The notes below the pieces were generated by a model. That model did no database searches, had not been told where the DNA came from, and saw only the letters and a program-made list of their open reading frames with translations. A program made the position numbers and the translations under genes. A DNA stretch of 64,000 bases from Tichowtungia aerotolerans (GTDB lineage: Bacteria; Verrucomicrobiota; Kiritimatiellia; Kiritimatiellales; Tichowtungiaceae): NCBI RefSeq assembly GCF_009905215.1, contig NZ_CP047593.1, forward strand, positions 2,608,900 through 2,672,899. The letters are read 5' to 3'. Below are positions 41,869 to 51,428 of the stretch, one piece after another (position 1 is the stretch's first letter; each line of letters starts with the position of its first letter).

Positions 41869-41944
41869 GGGGCGTAGCTCAGTCTGGTAGAGCGCTACGC
41901 TGGGGGTGTAGAAGTCGCAGGTTCGAATCCTGTCGCCCCGACCA
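41869..41944 (+). tRNA. tRNA-Pro (anticodon GGG)
   Basis: A complete cloverleaf of 76 bases including the encoded CCA. The acceptor stem is GGGGCGT with CGCCCCG, the D arm GCTC/GAGC, the anticodon stem CTACG with TGTAG, and the anticodon loop CTGGGGG giving GGG. The T arm is GCAGG-TTCGAAT-CCTGT. An ISL3-type element has landed 9 bases after its 3' end and pushed away its terminator. Confidence 0.96.
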
Positions 41945-41953
41945 ATCATTTTT

Positions 41954-43242
41954 GGCTCTTCCCCAAAGACGGGGGTAAGGGCGAATTTTTATTAACCACA
42001 CATCACAATTACTCTCAATCTGTAATTGCTGAAATTCCTAAAGCCGTAGGCTCTCCTTTGAATCAGCTCCATCTTGGTATGGAAGCCTTCTGTAATGCCG
42101 TTGTTGCGGGTGAACCTCCACATCCGGGCGATCTCATCGCGCCAGGAACTCAATGTGGCCCCCAGCGTGCGCAACGGCTCGAATGGACTGTTGCGCAGCT
42201 GATCGATCCAGTACAGCAGGCGTGAGATTAGCGGCCGGCAGTCCTTTTGTGTTCGATGCTTCTGGTTAAGCAGTTCGCATAGCTCCTCTTTGGCCTTGTA
42301 CACCATACCAATCGCTGGGTTCTGCTCAAAATATCGCTCCAGACGGGCCTGTTGGTCTGGATGAAGATTGCCGCTTTTTCGGCGCATCAGCGATAGCAGC
42401 CCACGGTTTTTACGCCCTACAGGGTCAAGTAGCTTCCATGTGTCGAGGAAATGGCGGATGACGGTTCGCACCACATGGAACCGATCGCTGACGATCAATG
42501 CATTCGGGAAATACTTCCGAGCCAAGCTGCGATAGCTTGATGAAAGGTCGATACAGACCACCTGAACGCGCTCTCGGCCTTTCATTCGCATCAGAGCGCT
42601 ATGCAGGGAGTGCTCTGATCGTCCCTTGGCTACCTCGAATATCCGATGCTTCTGCAGGTCACAGAAGGTCGTTGCGTATCCCTGCTTCTTGGTGAAGAAG
42701 TGTTCATCAATACCCAGAACCGTCGGGCACAACCGGCTGGAAAACATCTTCTCTTTAAGCTCCAGATGGTCATGAAACCACCGCTCGACAGTAGCGGATC
42801 CGATCCGCCGGGTGCGGTGCAGCTGTTGCTGGCTGATGCCGTCACGGTGATCCATAAAGATCTCCTGACGGAACATCTCGGTACTGCGCCGGTACGGCAG
42901 CAGGCCGGGCACTCGGGCCCTAAAATAGCGTCTGCAGTCTTCGCAGCGATATTTACGCAGCGTCAAGTACAGCCAGGTGTTTTTCGTTCCAATGCTTTCA
43001 TGACGCAGCTTCCGTACAAATCGATCCTTAGTGCGCAGCTGCTCTGAACTGCATTGCGGACAGGCCACCGGGCCAACGTACTCGGCATGAATCATCACGC
43101 CACCGTGGCGGACTACGGAATGAACCTTGATGCCGGGGCCGACCAGGTCTATCTTCTCTTGGGGCATAGCGATCTCCTTTTTATTCCAACTGCTACCTTA
43201 GCAGTCAGGGATCGCCCTTGCCCCCGCCTTTGAGGAAGAGCC
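41954..43242 (-). mobile_element. ISL3-family insertion sequence with 8-bp target duplication
   Basis: A 1289-bp element whose ends begin GGCTCTTCC and match over about 30 bases as inverted repeats (41954-41984 and 43212-43242, with three or four mismatches). It is flanked by the direct repeat TCATTTTT at 41946-41953 and 43243-43250. The insertion lies between tRNA-Pro and a terminator hairpin. It carries one transposase gene on the minus strand. Confidence 0.93.
41992..43167 (-). CDS. ISL3-family transposase
   Basis: A 391-residue transposase with an N-terminal zinc-finger region (CPQCSSEQL and CEDCRRYF). The first catalytic Asp is in VLGIDEHFFTKKQGYAT, the second in VVCIDLSSSYRSLARKYFP, and DRFHVVRTVIRHF and the C-terminal NNGITEGFHTKMELIQRRAYGFRNFSNY follow with the catalytic Glu. 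A strong AAAGGAGAT ribosome site precedes the ATG. The frame is intact, so the enzyme may be active. It is a different subgroup from the ISL3-type transposase at 52143, with low visible similarity. Confidence 0.95.
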   Translation of the reverse strand: MPQEKIDLVGPGIKVHSVVRHGGVMIHAEYVGPVACPQCSSEQLRTKDRFVRKLRHESIGTKNTWLYLTLRKYRCEDCRRYFRARVPGLLPYRRSTEMFRQEIFMDHRDGISQQQLHRTRRIGSATVERWFHDHLELKEKMFSSRLCPTVLGIDEHFFTKKQGYATTFCDLQKHRIFEVAKGRSEHSLHSALMRMKGRERVQVVCIDLSSSYRSLARKYFPNALIVSDRFHVVRTVIRHFLDTWKLLDPVGRKNRGLLSLMRRKSGNLHPDQQARLERYFEQNPAIGMVYKAKEELCELLNQKHRTQKDCRPLISRLLYWIDQLRNSPFEPLRTLGATLSSWRDEIARMWRFTRNNGITEGFHTKMELIQRRAYGFRNFSNYRLRVIVMCG

Positions 43243-43250
43243 TCATTTTT

Positions 43251-43287
43251 ACGGCGAACTCACACAGGGTTCGCCGTTTTCATTTTT
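43251..43287 (+). terminator. Displaced terminator of tRNA-Pro
   Basis: A perfect 9-bp stem ACGGCGAAC (43251-43259) with GTTCGCCGT (43269-43277) is followed by TTTTCATTTTT. Removing the ISL3 element puts it about 10 bases after the tRNA, the normal place for its terminator. The following stretch to 43528 shows nothing else recognisable apart from the start of the next transposase element. Confidence 0.85.
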
Positions 43288-43528
43288 ACGCGCAAATACC
43301 TTAATAAATGCGTGGTGGGTACGAAAACTAATCGGGAATCGATTTGCCTGAAAATAAAGGGCGAAGTGAATGATTTTGGAGAAAAAGATGTCCGGGGAAA
43401 GCTCGGAAGTGATAGATAATGACGGTGTTTAAGCAGAAAATAGTCGATTTTATGCAGTCAGGGCGCGGCGGATCAACCGTTCATCTGGAACGGAAAGGTG
43501 TGCTCTGATGATAGCCGCCGCGACAGCG

Positions 43529-44626
43529 TCAGGCAGCTTCGCGGTGGTACCACGAAATGACTCCGCCCAAGCGTTGTTCCCGCTTGATATCGCCTTCGCT
43601 TGTCGGCGAAAAGTCCGGCCTGAGAACCTTGTTCCCAATGTCTGTTCCCTGATGCGGTCTGTGCTCATTGTAATACGCCAACCATTCACGATTGATGTAA
43701 TCTAACTGATCAAGGCTCACGCATACAAAATGATTCAGGCATTCACGCTTTATTTTTCCAATAAAGCACTCGCAGTACCCGTTTGCTTTGGGCGAGCGCA
43801 CTGGAGTCCGAAGGCATTTAACCTGTTCGCTATTCCAGAACGCTCGAAACCGTTGACTGTATTTGCTGTCGCGATCATGGATCAAATAACGAATCTTAAT
43901 GCCCATGTCCTCAAAGCGCATCGCCGCATTGCGGGACTGTTGCAGAGCCCAATCTTCCGTGGGATTAAATGTTGCCGGACTCATGAAAACCCGTCGGCTG
44001 CCCAGATGAATAAACACAAGTACATAGGCATCAACCCATCCACGCCACGTCAGAACGGGTTTAGTGAAGAAATCGCTGGCGACGAGTGTGTCCATATGCG
44101 AGTTGATAAACTGTTTCCATTGGCCCGGCGGGCGACTGCTGCCTTTGCCGGGGATAGGGGGGTGTCCCTCTCGCTTGAGAATATCACTGATGGTCGTGGC
44201 TCCAATGCTGATACCCAGTTTCTTCAATTCACCCTGAATGCGCTCGTATCCCCACGTAAGATTTTCAACGGCAATCCGCATGACCAGATTGATCGTCGTC
44301 TGTGGAGTTCCAAGGCGACCGGGTTTCTTTGGTTTTGGACCTTCCTGCGACCTCAACCAGCCTCGGTAGGTGCCCTGTTTAACCACAAGCAGTACATCGT
44401 CAACATCATGGTCAAGCTCTGCTCCGATTCGGATAAGCTCCGCCCGCTCTTCCGGTCGTGTGTAAATTCGATCCGTACCAATTCGGGATCGCAGCATTTC
44501 AATTTGGTAAGCCATCAGTTGAAGCCGGGCATTGTACCTGCGACGATATCTGGCTTCAAAAAACTGCTCAAATACCTGAAACATCCTCAAAAATCCATTC
44601 ATATATCCTCGAACCCCATTGATCAA
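43529..44626 (-). CDS. rve-type DDE transposase (IS481/IS3-like)
   Basis: A 365-residue single-frame transposase. The N-terminal 130 residues hold helix-turn-helix-like segments (TWGYERIQGELKKLG, then TISDILKREG). The integrase core follows with Asp in VASDFFTKPV, Asp in YLIHDRDSKY and Glu in ANGYCECFIGKIKRECL, and the typical AYYNEHRPHQG close to the end. The single reading frame, without an OrfA, fits IS481-like elements better than classical IS3. Clear terminal inverted repeats were not found, so the element limits are uncertain. A degenerate 55-bp repeat lies beyond its 5' side. Confidence 0.88.
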   Translation of the reverse strand: MINGVRGYMNGFLRMFQVFEQFFEARYRRRYNARLQLMAYQIEMLRSRIGTDRIYTRPEERAELIRIGAELDHDVDDVLLVVKQGTYRGWLRSQEGPKPKKPGRLGTPQTTINLVMRIAVENLTWGYERIQGELKKLGISIGATTISDILKREGHPPIPGKGSSRPPGQWKQFINSHMDTLVASDFFTKPVLTWRGWVDAYVLVFIHLGSRRVFMSPATFNPTEDWALQQSRNAAMRFEDMGIKIRYLIHDRDSKYSQRFRAFWNSEQVKCLRTPVRSPKANGYCECFIGKIKRECLNHFVCVSLDQLDYINREWLAYYNEHRPHQGTDIGNKVLRPDFSPTSEGDIKREQRLGGVISWYHREAA

Positions 44627-44811
44627 ATCCTTCTCAAAATCAACACGTTAGGTGAGCTGACATGTTTCCGTACCCCTTGGAAAAGCAAAGAGTTGGTGAA
44701 TCTAGCGAAACGGCGTGGAGGCAGCGATCCGAAAGCGGGATTTTGGAACGAAATAATCACATCTGGCGGCTTCGAATTGATGGTTTACCTATTGGGGACG
44801 AAAACAGGACT

Positions 44812-44893
44812 GAGTTCGCATTGCCATCAAGATCGACACCGTTCTTGATGGAGAGTGGTTTTAGAGAAGTTCGCATTACCATCAAGCCGGACC
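44812..44893. repeat. Two units of a degenerate 55-bp repeat at the broken start of the GH38 gene
   Basis: Units begin with AGTTCGCATT at 44813 and 44868. The first forms a perfect hairpin CCATCAAG/CTTGATGG. The second ends at GACCGACCA, exactly where homology to the mannosidase begins. Related units are at 53457-53653. Confidence 0.75.
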
Positions 44894-47311
44894 GACCACG
44901 GAACGGTCGTTATCGAAGATTACCTAAATGCCCGCCCGCAGAACGAAGAGCGCCTGCGCGCACTGATGCAGGCCGGGCGAATTCAGACGGTCATGTGGTA
45001 CACGCTGCCGGAAATGTCGTCCGTCGCGCCGGAAGCGCTCATTCGCAACCTGCTCATCGGCAAGGGCATGGCCGACGGATTTGGCGGCGCGATCAATGCG
45101 GGATACACGGCCACCTCTTACGGCCAGATTTCCCAGCTCGCGCAGATCTACGCCGGTTTCGGCATGAAATCCGCACTGTCTTATCGCGGCACCAACAAAC
45201 AGCAGGTTCCGCCGGTCTGCCGGCTTGAAAGTCCGGATGGCACGCAGATCTTCCATTTGCGCTGTTTTGACGAAGTCACCCGTACCAACTGGTTCTTCTT
45301 TCCGCACTACAAGCTCGTGCTCGGCAAGCACCCGCGCGACCTGAGTACGAAATGGAAGGATTCAGACTGGCCGGTGCACATGGCCGATGCCGGCCTCTAC
45401 GAAACCGCCTTCCAGCTCAAAAACGAAAGCATGGATTTCAATGCGGACCCCGAAGCGGTCCGCGAAGCAATCCGCATGCTCGGTGCACAGGCAGAGCCGC
45501 AGATGGTCAACAACCAGCTGCTTGCGCTCGACATGGAAGACAACGCGGTGCCTTACGAAAAGCTGCCCGAACTCATTGCCGCCTGTAATGCCGCGCAGGG
45601 TGAATACCGGATTCAGCAGGCGGGTATCGATGAATATGTCGACGCCTGTCTCGACGGCATCGATCCCGAAACCATCCCGGTACAGCACGGGGAAATGCGC
45701 TACACGCTGGTCGAGGCCGGCTTTAACGGCCTGCTCGGCGCAACGCACTCTTCGCGCATGGATCTGAAGCTCGAGAACGATCTCGCCCAGCGCGAACTCA
45801 TCAGTGTCGCCGAACCGCTTTCTGCCATGAGTGCGCTCTGCGGCGGCTCCTACGAAAGCGCACTGATCAACCGCGCATGGCTCTACCTGCTCAAAAACCA
45901 CGCGCACGACAGTATTTGCGGGGCGGCCATCTCGCAGGCGCATGAAGATAATCCGTTCCGCTTTCGCGCCACCACGTCGATTGCCCTGGAATGCTCGCGC
46001 AAAGCGTCTGAAGAGCTCTGGACGAAGATCGACACCGCCGGCGCCTTCGAGGACGGTGATCTCACGCTGACCTTCTTTAATACGATGCCGGTATTGCGCA
46101 GCCGGATCGAGTCGGTGGTTGTCGACACCCCGCGTCCGAACTTTGGAAACTTCAAGGTCGAAACCTGCACCGGTGTCGGTCCGATCGTCGAAGGATTCGA
46201 GCCCGACAAAATGCTCACCTTCCAATACTTCGACCTCATTGACGAAGAAGGGAACAAGGTTCCCTACACGATTCTGCAGCGCGAAGACATTGATATGGAA
46301 GTCGAACGCAAGCTCGACGCCAACGCCGCCGTCTACGATATTCTGCGCAACCGGCTCCTTATCGAGGTCGAGCTGCCGCCGATGGGCTGGCGCACCCTCG
46401 CGGTGCGTCCGCGCCTGCGTGAATACGAGCCGAATCCGCGGCCCAACGGGGAACGTTCCTTCATCGCTGCGCAGAACGGTACGCTCGAAAACGAGTTTCT
46501 CCTCGCGCAGATCAAGCCGAACGGCACGCTGGATCTCACCGACAAACAGACCGGGCGGAGCTCGCAGGGGCTTCACGTCTGGATCGACGAGGCCAGCACC
46601 GGCAATGCGCACAAGCACAGCGGAGTGTTGCGCGACACCACGGTTAGCAGCCTGTGCGAATCCGTGCACCTGACGCTGATCGAAAACAATGCGCTGCGCG
46701 CGACCTGGCAGATGGATCTGACGCTTCCGGTTCCGGAGTGTGCTCAGGGCAGCGACCGTTCGCAGAACACGGTTCCGGTTTCGATTTCAACCCGCATCAC
46801 GCTGGCCCGGGGCGCGCGGCGGCTGGAGTTCAAAACGGTTATTGATAACAAGGCAAAGGATCATCGCCTGCGCCTGCTGTTTCCGACCGGCATTCAGAGC
46901 GACTTCGCCTATGCCGACAACCCGTTCGATGTGGTGGAGCGGTGTGTGCTTTGGAACGACACCAAAGACAACATGGAGCCGCATCATCCGTTCCAGCCGA
47001 TGCAGCGCTTTGTTACGGTCAGCGATGGCCAGACCGGCTTCAGCTTCATGAGCAAGGGCGTTGGCGAATATGAGGTGTTCGATGATGCCGACCGCACGCT
47101 GGCCGTTACGCTGCTGCGCACGACGCGCGTTTCGATGAAAGCCAACCGCGGTAAAATGACGCCGGAAGAGCTGGAGCGCAGCAACGGCCATCAGCTGCAG
47201 GGCCGTTACGAATACGAATACGCTGTGACGCTGCATGACGGAAACTGGAATGACGCCGCAATCCATCTGGAGGCGGATGACTTCCGCACGCCGGTGCGGG
47301 TGTTGCAGGGG

Positions 47312-47328
47312 GTTCCAAAGTCTGGAAC
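47312..47328. repeat. Variant palindrome GTTCCA-AAGTC-TGGAAC in the GH38 gene
   Basis: Outer base changed on both sides (G and C), so the arms still pair perfectly. It encodes VPKSGT. Confidence 0.7.
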
Positions 47329-47478
47329 TCTTGCGCCGAAACTCTCCCTGCTGGAAATCGCCGAAGAGCGCAGCATTCAGGTTTCGGCGCTGTACCGCGC
47401 GGAAGACGGGGCGACGGTTCTGCGGCTCTGGAACAGCGCATCGGAGCCGGTCGAAACGGCGCTGACGCTGCACGGAAC

Positions 47479-47547
47479 TTTCCAAACCCTGGAAAAAATC
47501 AATCTGGACGAATCGCCGGCCGGCGAGGAATTTCCAATCTCTGGAAA
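47479..47547. repeat. Two TTTCCA-N5-TGGAAA palindromes near the end of the GH38 gene
   Basis: 47479-47495 has spacer AACCC and encodes FQTLEK. 47531-47547 has spacer ATCTC and encodes FPISGN in another frame. Both have perfect six-base arms and are 52 bases apart. Confidence 0.85.
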
Positions 47548-47611
47548 CGGAACGGTTGTGACGTTCCGTCCCCGGGAAATTCTGACGCTGCGGGCTAAAT
47601 AAAGGGTTCCA

Positions 47612-49405
47612 ATGATGAAGAAGCTGTTTTTAGTTTTATGTCTGTCGGCGAGCGCGTTTGCTGAGTCATCACGCTGGTGGCCGGAGCAGGCGATGCCGAA
47701 GGGGCTGGTGACGGTTGAAACGTCTGATATGAAACCGGTGATGGAGCCGTGCGGCAAGAGCGTGACGTCGCTGAATATGGGCCCGGAGCATATGATGGTT
47801 CAGTCGCTGGCCGGCCTGGCGGCGCAGGCGGTGAATGACGGGCGCGGCGACGAGATGGTTTATGTGAATCTCTGGGACAACACCGATTACAACCTGTGGC
47901 GGACCCGTGTGCTGGAGTATCCCGGGATTGAAGATCGCGGGGTTTCCAAACCCTGGAAGCTGGTTGAGCGGTATGCGCGATTGGGAATCGTTAAGGGCTA
48001 TATCCTTTATTCGTGGGATTTTTCGGAAGGCGATATTACGACGCGCCGGGACAACAGTGACGAGTCCTGCAATGTGGCGACGACGCTGGCCGGACTGCTC
48101 GGGGGAATCATTGTTTCCGAAGGGCAGGAAGCACAGGCTAAGGCATTCGGGCTGACGTGCCTGGCGGATGTGCGCGATAAAACGGAGCAGTGGGTGTTCG
48201 ATACCTATCGTTCAGAGCTGAATTCCAAGTCGGTTCTGCTGCAGGACCCGGCCGTGCCGAACAACCGGGCGATAGCGGTGGCGCACCGGATGATGACGAT
48301 GTACGGGCTGGAGGAGCCGACGGATCAGGTTTTCCAATGGTTGGAAAAACCGGGGCTGGTGTTCGGCTGGAACGACGGTCGCAAGGAGGGGGAGTCTGTT
48401 TCGCAGCTGTCGCGGCAGGGGCATATCATTGTGCCGTCGAACTGGGCACTGAACCTGCCGGTGCTTTCGCTGCTGCGCACGGATGAGCCGCAACAGCCGT
48501 TCCATCGGTTCGACCCGAAGACGATTGATTTTTCCGACCATTCGCCGGCTGTTGCTTTTTATATGAGCGATGGCGACAACGTGCAGTGGATGCTGGGCGG
48601 GTTTGCTCATCATCCATTCTACTGGGGTTCGCGCCTGAACGGCGCCTATCCGCTGGGCTGGGGGATGCCGTTTGCGGATCTGATGCAGGTCGGCGTGGAG
48701 CCGTATCGCTACCTTCAGGAGACGCAGCCGCAGAACACCTCTGTGGTGCTGATGCCGGGCTATTTCTTCCCCGATGCGCTGGGCGACGATTTGCCGAAAG
48801 AGCAGCGGTTGGCGCTTCTGAAGCAGCATTCCGCCCGGATTGAACATTATTTGAAAGCTGCTGGAACCGGGCTGTTCTCTTTTATCTCCATGAATTATGA
48901 CTCGCCGGCCGCTCTGGAGGCGTATGCGATGTTTGCCGAAAATATTCCGTCGCTGACCGGCATGATGGTGATTGATTATTCGCCGTATGAGGAAGGCAAC
49001 GGGCAGATCTTCTGGATGAAGAATGCAAACGGGATTGACATTCCGGTGGTCTCCGCCAAGTACGCACTGTGGGCTAATCAGAATCACGAACACTCCGGCA
49101 CGCCGGTGAAAGTCGCCCGCCTGATCAATGAAGAATCCGCGGCGGCAACTGAGCCGTTCTACGCGTGGACCATTATTCATGCATGGTCTGGATTCTATGA
49201 AAACTGGGCTGCCGATGAAGACGAAGAGAGCGGGGCGTTCGGTCGCGACGGAACTCAGGCCGGCGTGGCTCCGGCCTATTGGTGCGTGAAACGGCTGAAC
49301 CCTTCGGTGCGGGTTGTGACCCCGGATGAACTGATCTGGCGCATCCGCATGGCCTATCGTCCGGAACAGACGAAGAGCGTTTTGAAATTACACACTGACA
49401 ACTAA
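47612..49405 (+). CDS. Secreted GxGYxYP-type putative glycoside hydrolase
   Basis: A 597-residue protein with a signal peptide (MMKKLFLVLCLSASAFAES). It shows features of the GxGYxYP family: an N-terminal domain with YVNLWDNTDYNLW, then a TIM-barrel-like C-terminal part with the marker VAFYMSDGDNVQWML, FFSFISM-type strands (here GLFSFISMNYDSPAA) and a closing IHAWSGF segment. Catalytic activity has not been proven for the family. It lies 9 bases after the GH38 remnant and 20 before a sodium symporter, so it belongs to a carbohydrate-use operon. Two palindromic repeats (47943, 48331) lie in its coding region. Confidence 0.65.
   Translation: MMKKLFLVLCLSASAFAESSRWWPEQAMPKGLVTVETSDMKPVMEPCGKSVTSLNMGPEHMMVQSLAGLAAQAVNDGRGDEMVYVNLWDNTDYNLWRTRVLEYPGIEDRGVSKPWKLVERYARLGIVKGYILYSWDFSEGDITTRRDNSDESCNVATTLAGLLGGIIVSEGQEAQAKAFGLTCLADVRDKTEQWVFDTYRSELNSKSVLLQDPAVPNNRAIAVAHRMMTMYGLEEPTDQVFQWLEKPGLVFGWNDGRKEGESVSQLSRQGHIIVPSNWALNLPVLSLLRTDEPQQPFHRFDPKTIDFSDHSPAVAFYMSDGDNVQWMLGGFAHHPFYWGSRLNGAYPLGWGMPFADLMQVGVEPYRYLQETQPQNTSVVLMPGYFFPDALGDDLPKEQRLALLKQHSARIEHYLKAAGTGLFSFISMNYDSPAALEAYAMFAENIPSLTGMMVIDYSPYEEGNGQIFWMKNANGIDIPVVSAKYALWANQNHEHSGTPVKVARLINEESAAATEPFYAWTIIHAWSGFYENWAADEDEESGAFGRDGTQAGVAPAYWCVKRLNPSVRVVTPDELIWRIRMAYRPEQTKSVLKLHTDN
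47943..47959. repeat. Palindrome TTTCCA-AACCC-TGGAAG
   Basis: One mismatch in the outer arm. It encodes SKPWK, not FQxLEK, showing the element occurs in more than one reading frame. Confidence 0.7.
48331..48347. repeat. TTTCCA-N5-TGGAAA palindrome in the GxGYxYP gene
   Basis: Perfect arms with spacer ATGGT. In frame it encodes FQWLEK. Confidence 0.85.
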
Positions 49406-49425
49406 CAATCCCGAACTGAGAAATT

Positions 49426-51426
49426 ATGACCGGTTACTTTAATACCTTCGACTATGTCTTCATGTGCCTCTACTTCATCGTCCTGGTGGCGATGGGTCTC
49501 TATCTGAAAAGCCGCGCCTCGGAGTCGATCGAGGACTATATTGTCGGGGGCAATAAGCTGCCGTGGTGGGCAATCGGAATTTCCGGGATGGCCAATTTTA
49601 TGGATCTGACCGGAACGGCGGTGATTGTTTCCTTTCTGTTTCTGCTCGGGCCGCGCGGGTTGTTCATTGAGTTTCGCGGCGGGGCCTGCCTGATTATGGC
49701 GTTCATGATGCTGTGGACCGGGAAGTGGCATCGCCGGTCAAAATGCCTGACTGGTGCGGAATGGAATATTTTTCGTTTCGGCGATACCTGGGGCGGGCGG
49801 TTTGCCCAGCTCTCCGCAGTGATTGCGCAGATTCTTGGAACAGTGGGGATGGTGTCCTACCTGATTTTCGGCGTCGGGCAGTTTCTCTCGATGTTCCTGC
49901 CGTTCCCTCCTATGACCTGTGCGCTGATTCTGGTCGGGGTGGCAACGGTCTATACAATGGTTTCCGGTTTTTACGGCGTCGTGTTTACGGATATTTTCCA
50001 GTCCGGCATCATCATTGTCGCCACACTCTACATCTGCACGATTGCGTTCATGAAAGTCGGCAGCGCCGGCGAACTGCAGAACTTGGCTCTGGAGGTAACC
50101 GGGAATCATGAGTGGATGTCCGCATCTGCTCAGTGGAACACAAATATGCCGGAAGGATACACGGCCTATCAGCATCTTGCGCTGTTTGCCTTTTTCTATC
50201 TGCTGCGCAACATTTTTCAGGGAGCCGGTTCCGGCGCCGACCCGAAATATTTCGGAGCGCGCAATGACCGGGAGTGCGGAACCCTTTCCTTCCTCTGGAC
50301 GTCTCTGATGACCGTGCGCTGGCCTCTGATGATGGGGATTGCCGTGCTGGGAATTTATCTTGTTGCGTCGCTTTTCCCAGAGTTGGCTGCCGTGAAAGAT
50401 GCCGTCGAACTGATCCGGCAGCATTATCCGGATGTGACGCAAAGCGGCTGGGGCGGGCTGGTTTCAAACATTGCCAACACGCCCGACACGTTCCCGGCGG
50501 AGCTGATCGCCGGCCTGAAAGCGCTGCTTGGGCCCGAGGACTTTGCGGATAAGGTCAAACTGCTCGGGTTCAGCGGAACAGTTAATCCGGAGCGCATCCT
50601 TCCGTCCGTGCTGATTCTCTGCACAATTCCCGGATTGCGAGGGCTGGTGCTGATTGCATTGATTGCCGCATCAATGTCCACTTTTGACAGCAACATCAAC
50701 CTGGCATCCGGACTGATGGTTCGCGACCTCTATCAGAAGTACATTCGCCCGAAAGCGTCCAACAAAGAACTGGTCTATGCCGGTTGGGTCTCCGTTGTGT
50801 TACTGGTCCTCGGCGGATTCGGCTTCGCCGCTTCGGTCAAGAGCATTAACGATATCTGGAGCTGGATTATCATGGGATTCGGCGCCGGACTGCTGGCGCC
50901 GGGAATTCTTCGCTTCTACTGGTGGCGGTTCAACGGGGGCGGCTATGCGGTCGGCACGCTTTGCGGAATGCTCTCGGCCGTTTTCCAGCGGATCGTCGAT
51001 CCTGGGATGGAAAAACTGTGGTTCTTCCGGATTGCTCCGCAATACAATGAGCTCATCCTGTTCGTCTTTGTGTTCATGATCGGGACGCTGGGCTGCGTTA
51101 TCGGTTCGTTTATCATGAAACAGACCGACCCGGCCGTGCTTGAAGATTTTTACCGGAAGACCCGGCCGTTTGGATTGTGGAAAAAGATGAAAGACCTGCT
51201 GCCGGCTGACGAGCGGGGGCTGGTTACACAGGAGCATCGCAACGATCTGATTGCGCTGCCGTTTGCGCTGCTCTGGCAGGTCAGCATGTTCATGATGCCG
51301 ATGCTGCTGATTACCCACAGCTGGGGTTCCTTTTTCAAGTGGGGGGTGGCGTTTGCGATCGGCCTCTACGGTGTTTACCGCTTCTGGTACCGCCACCTCC
51401 CGAAAACCAATAACTACGAGTCTTAA
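49426..51426 (+). CDS. Sodium:solute symporter family transporter
   Basis: A 666-residue inner-membrane protein with about 14 hydrophobic segments. It has the SSS landmarks: an early ESIEDYIVGGNKLPWW with GISGMANFMDLTGTAV, the GFYGVVFTDIFQ segment in the fifth-sixth helices, and LVLIALIAASMSTFDSNINL around the eighth helix, where sodium is bound. It imports a sugar, sugar acid or similar compound with sodium. It is flanked by the GxGYxYP gene (20 bases) and a HAD phosphatase remnant (2 bases), so it probably takes up the product of the secreted enzymes. Confidence 0.92.
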   Translation: MTGYFNTFDYVFMCLYFIVLVAMGLYLKSRASESIEDYIVGGNKLPWWAIGISGMANFMDLTGTAVIVSFLFLLGPRGLFIEFRGGACLIMAFMMLWTGKWHRRSKCLTGAEWNIFRFGDTWGGRFAQLSAVIAQILGTVGMVSYLIFGVGQFLSMFLPFPPMTCALILVGVATVYTMVSGFYGVVFTDIFQSGIIIVATLYICTIAFMKVGSAGELQNLALEVTGNHEWMSASAQWNTNMPEGYTAYQHLALFAFFYLLRNIFQGAGSGADPKYFGARNDRECGTLSFLWTSLMTVRWPLMMGIAVLGIYLVASLFPELAAVKDAVELIRQHYPDVTQSGWGGLVSNIANTPDTFPAELIAGLKALLGPEDFADKVKLLGFSGTVNPERILPSVLILCTIPGLRGLVLIALIAASMSTFDSNINLASGLMVRDLYQKYIRPKASNKELVYAGWVSVVLLVLGGFGFAASVKSINDIWSWIIMGFGAGLLAPGILRFYWWRFNGGGYAVGTLCGMLSAVFQRIVDPGMEKLWFFRIAPQYNELILFVFVFMIGTLGCVIGSFIMKQTDPAVLEDFYRKTRPFGLWKKMKDLLPADERGLVTQEHRNDLIALPFALLWQVSMFMMPMLLITHSWGSFFKWGVAFAIGLYGVYRFWYRHLPKTNNYES

Positions 51427-51428
51427 CC

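Larger units (their letters stand above)
44855..47602 (+). pseudogene. GH38 alpha-mannosidase, 5' truncated
   Basis: The frame encodes 915 residues, but the first 14 or so come from a repeat and homology begins at TVVIEDYLNARPQNEERL. The upstream part of GH38, with the HxD metal-binding motif, is missing. Downstream features are intact: WYTLPE, GFGMKSALSYRG, LLKNHAHDSICG (metal-binding HD), and the long beta-sandwich C-terminal domains. The segment that normally carries the nucleophile Asp (a PDxFG-type motif) reads GYTATSYG. Without the start the protein is probably inactive. Three dispersed palindromes lie in its 3' part. It would have released mannose in the following catabolic cluster. 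Confidence 0.8.

Noticed and set aside
41764-41949. Short minus-strand frame covering tRNA-Pro
   Set aside because: It is the complement of the tRNA gene, a known source of spurious proteins.
45362-46669. Long minus-strand frame opposite the GH38 gene
   Set aside because: Antisense shadow of a codon-biased gene; no motifs, and the plus strand shows clear GH38 homology.
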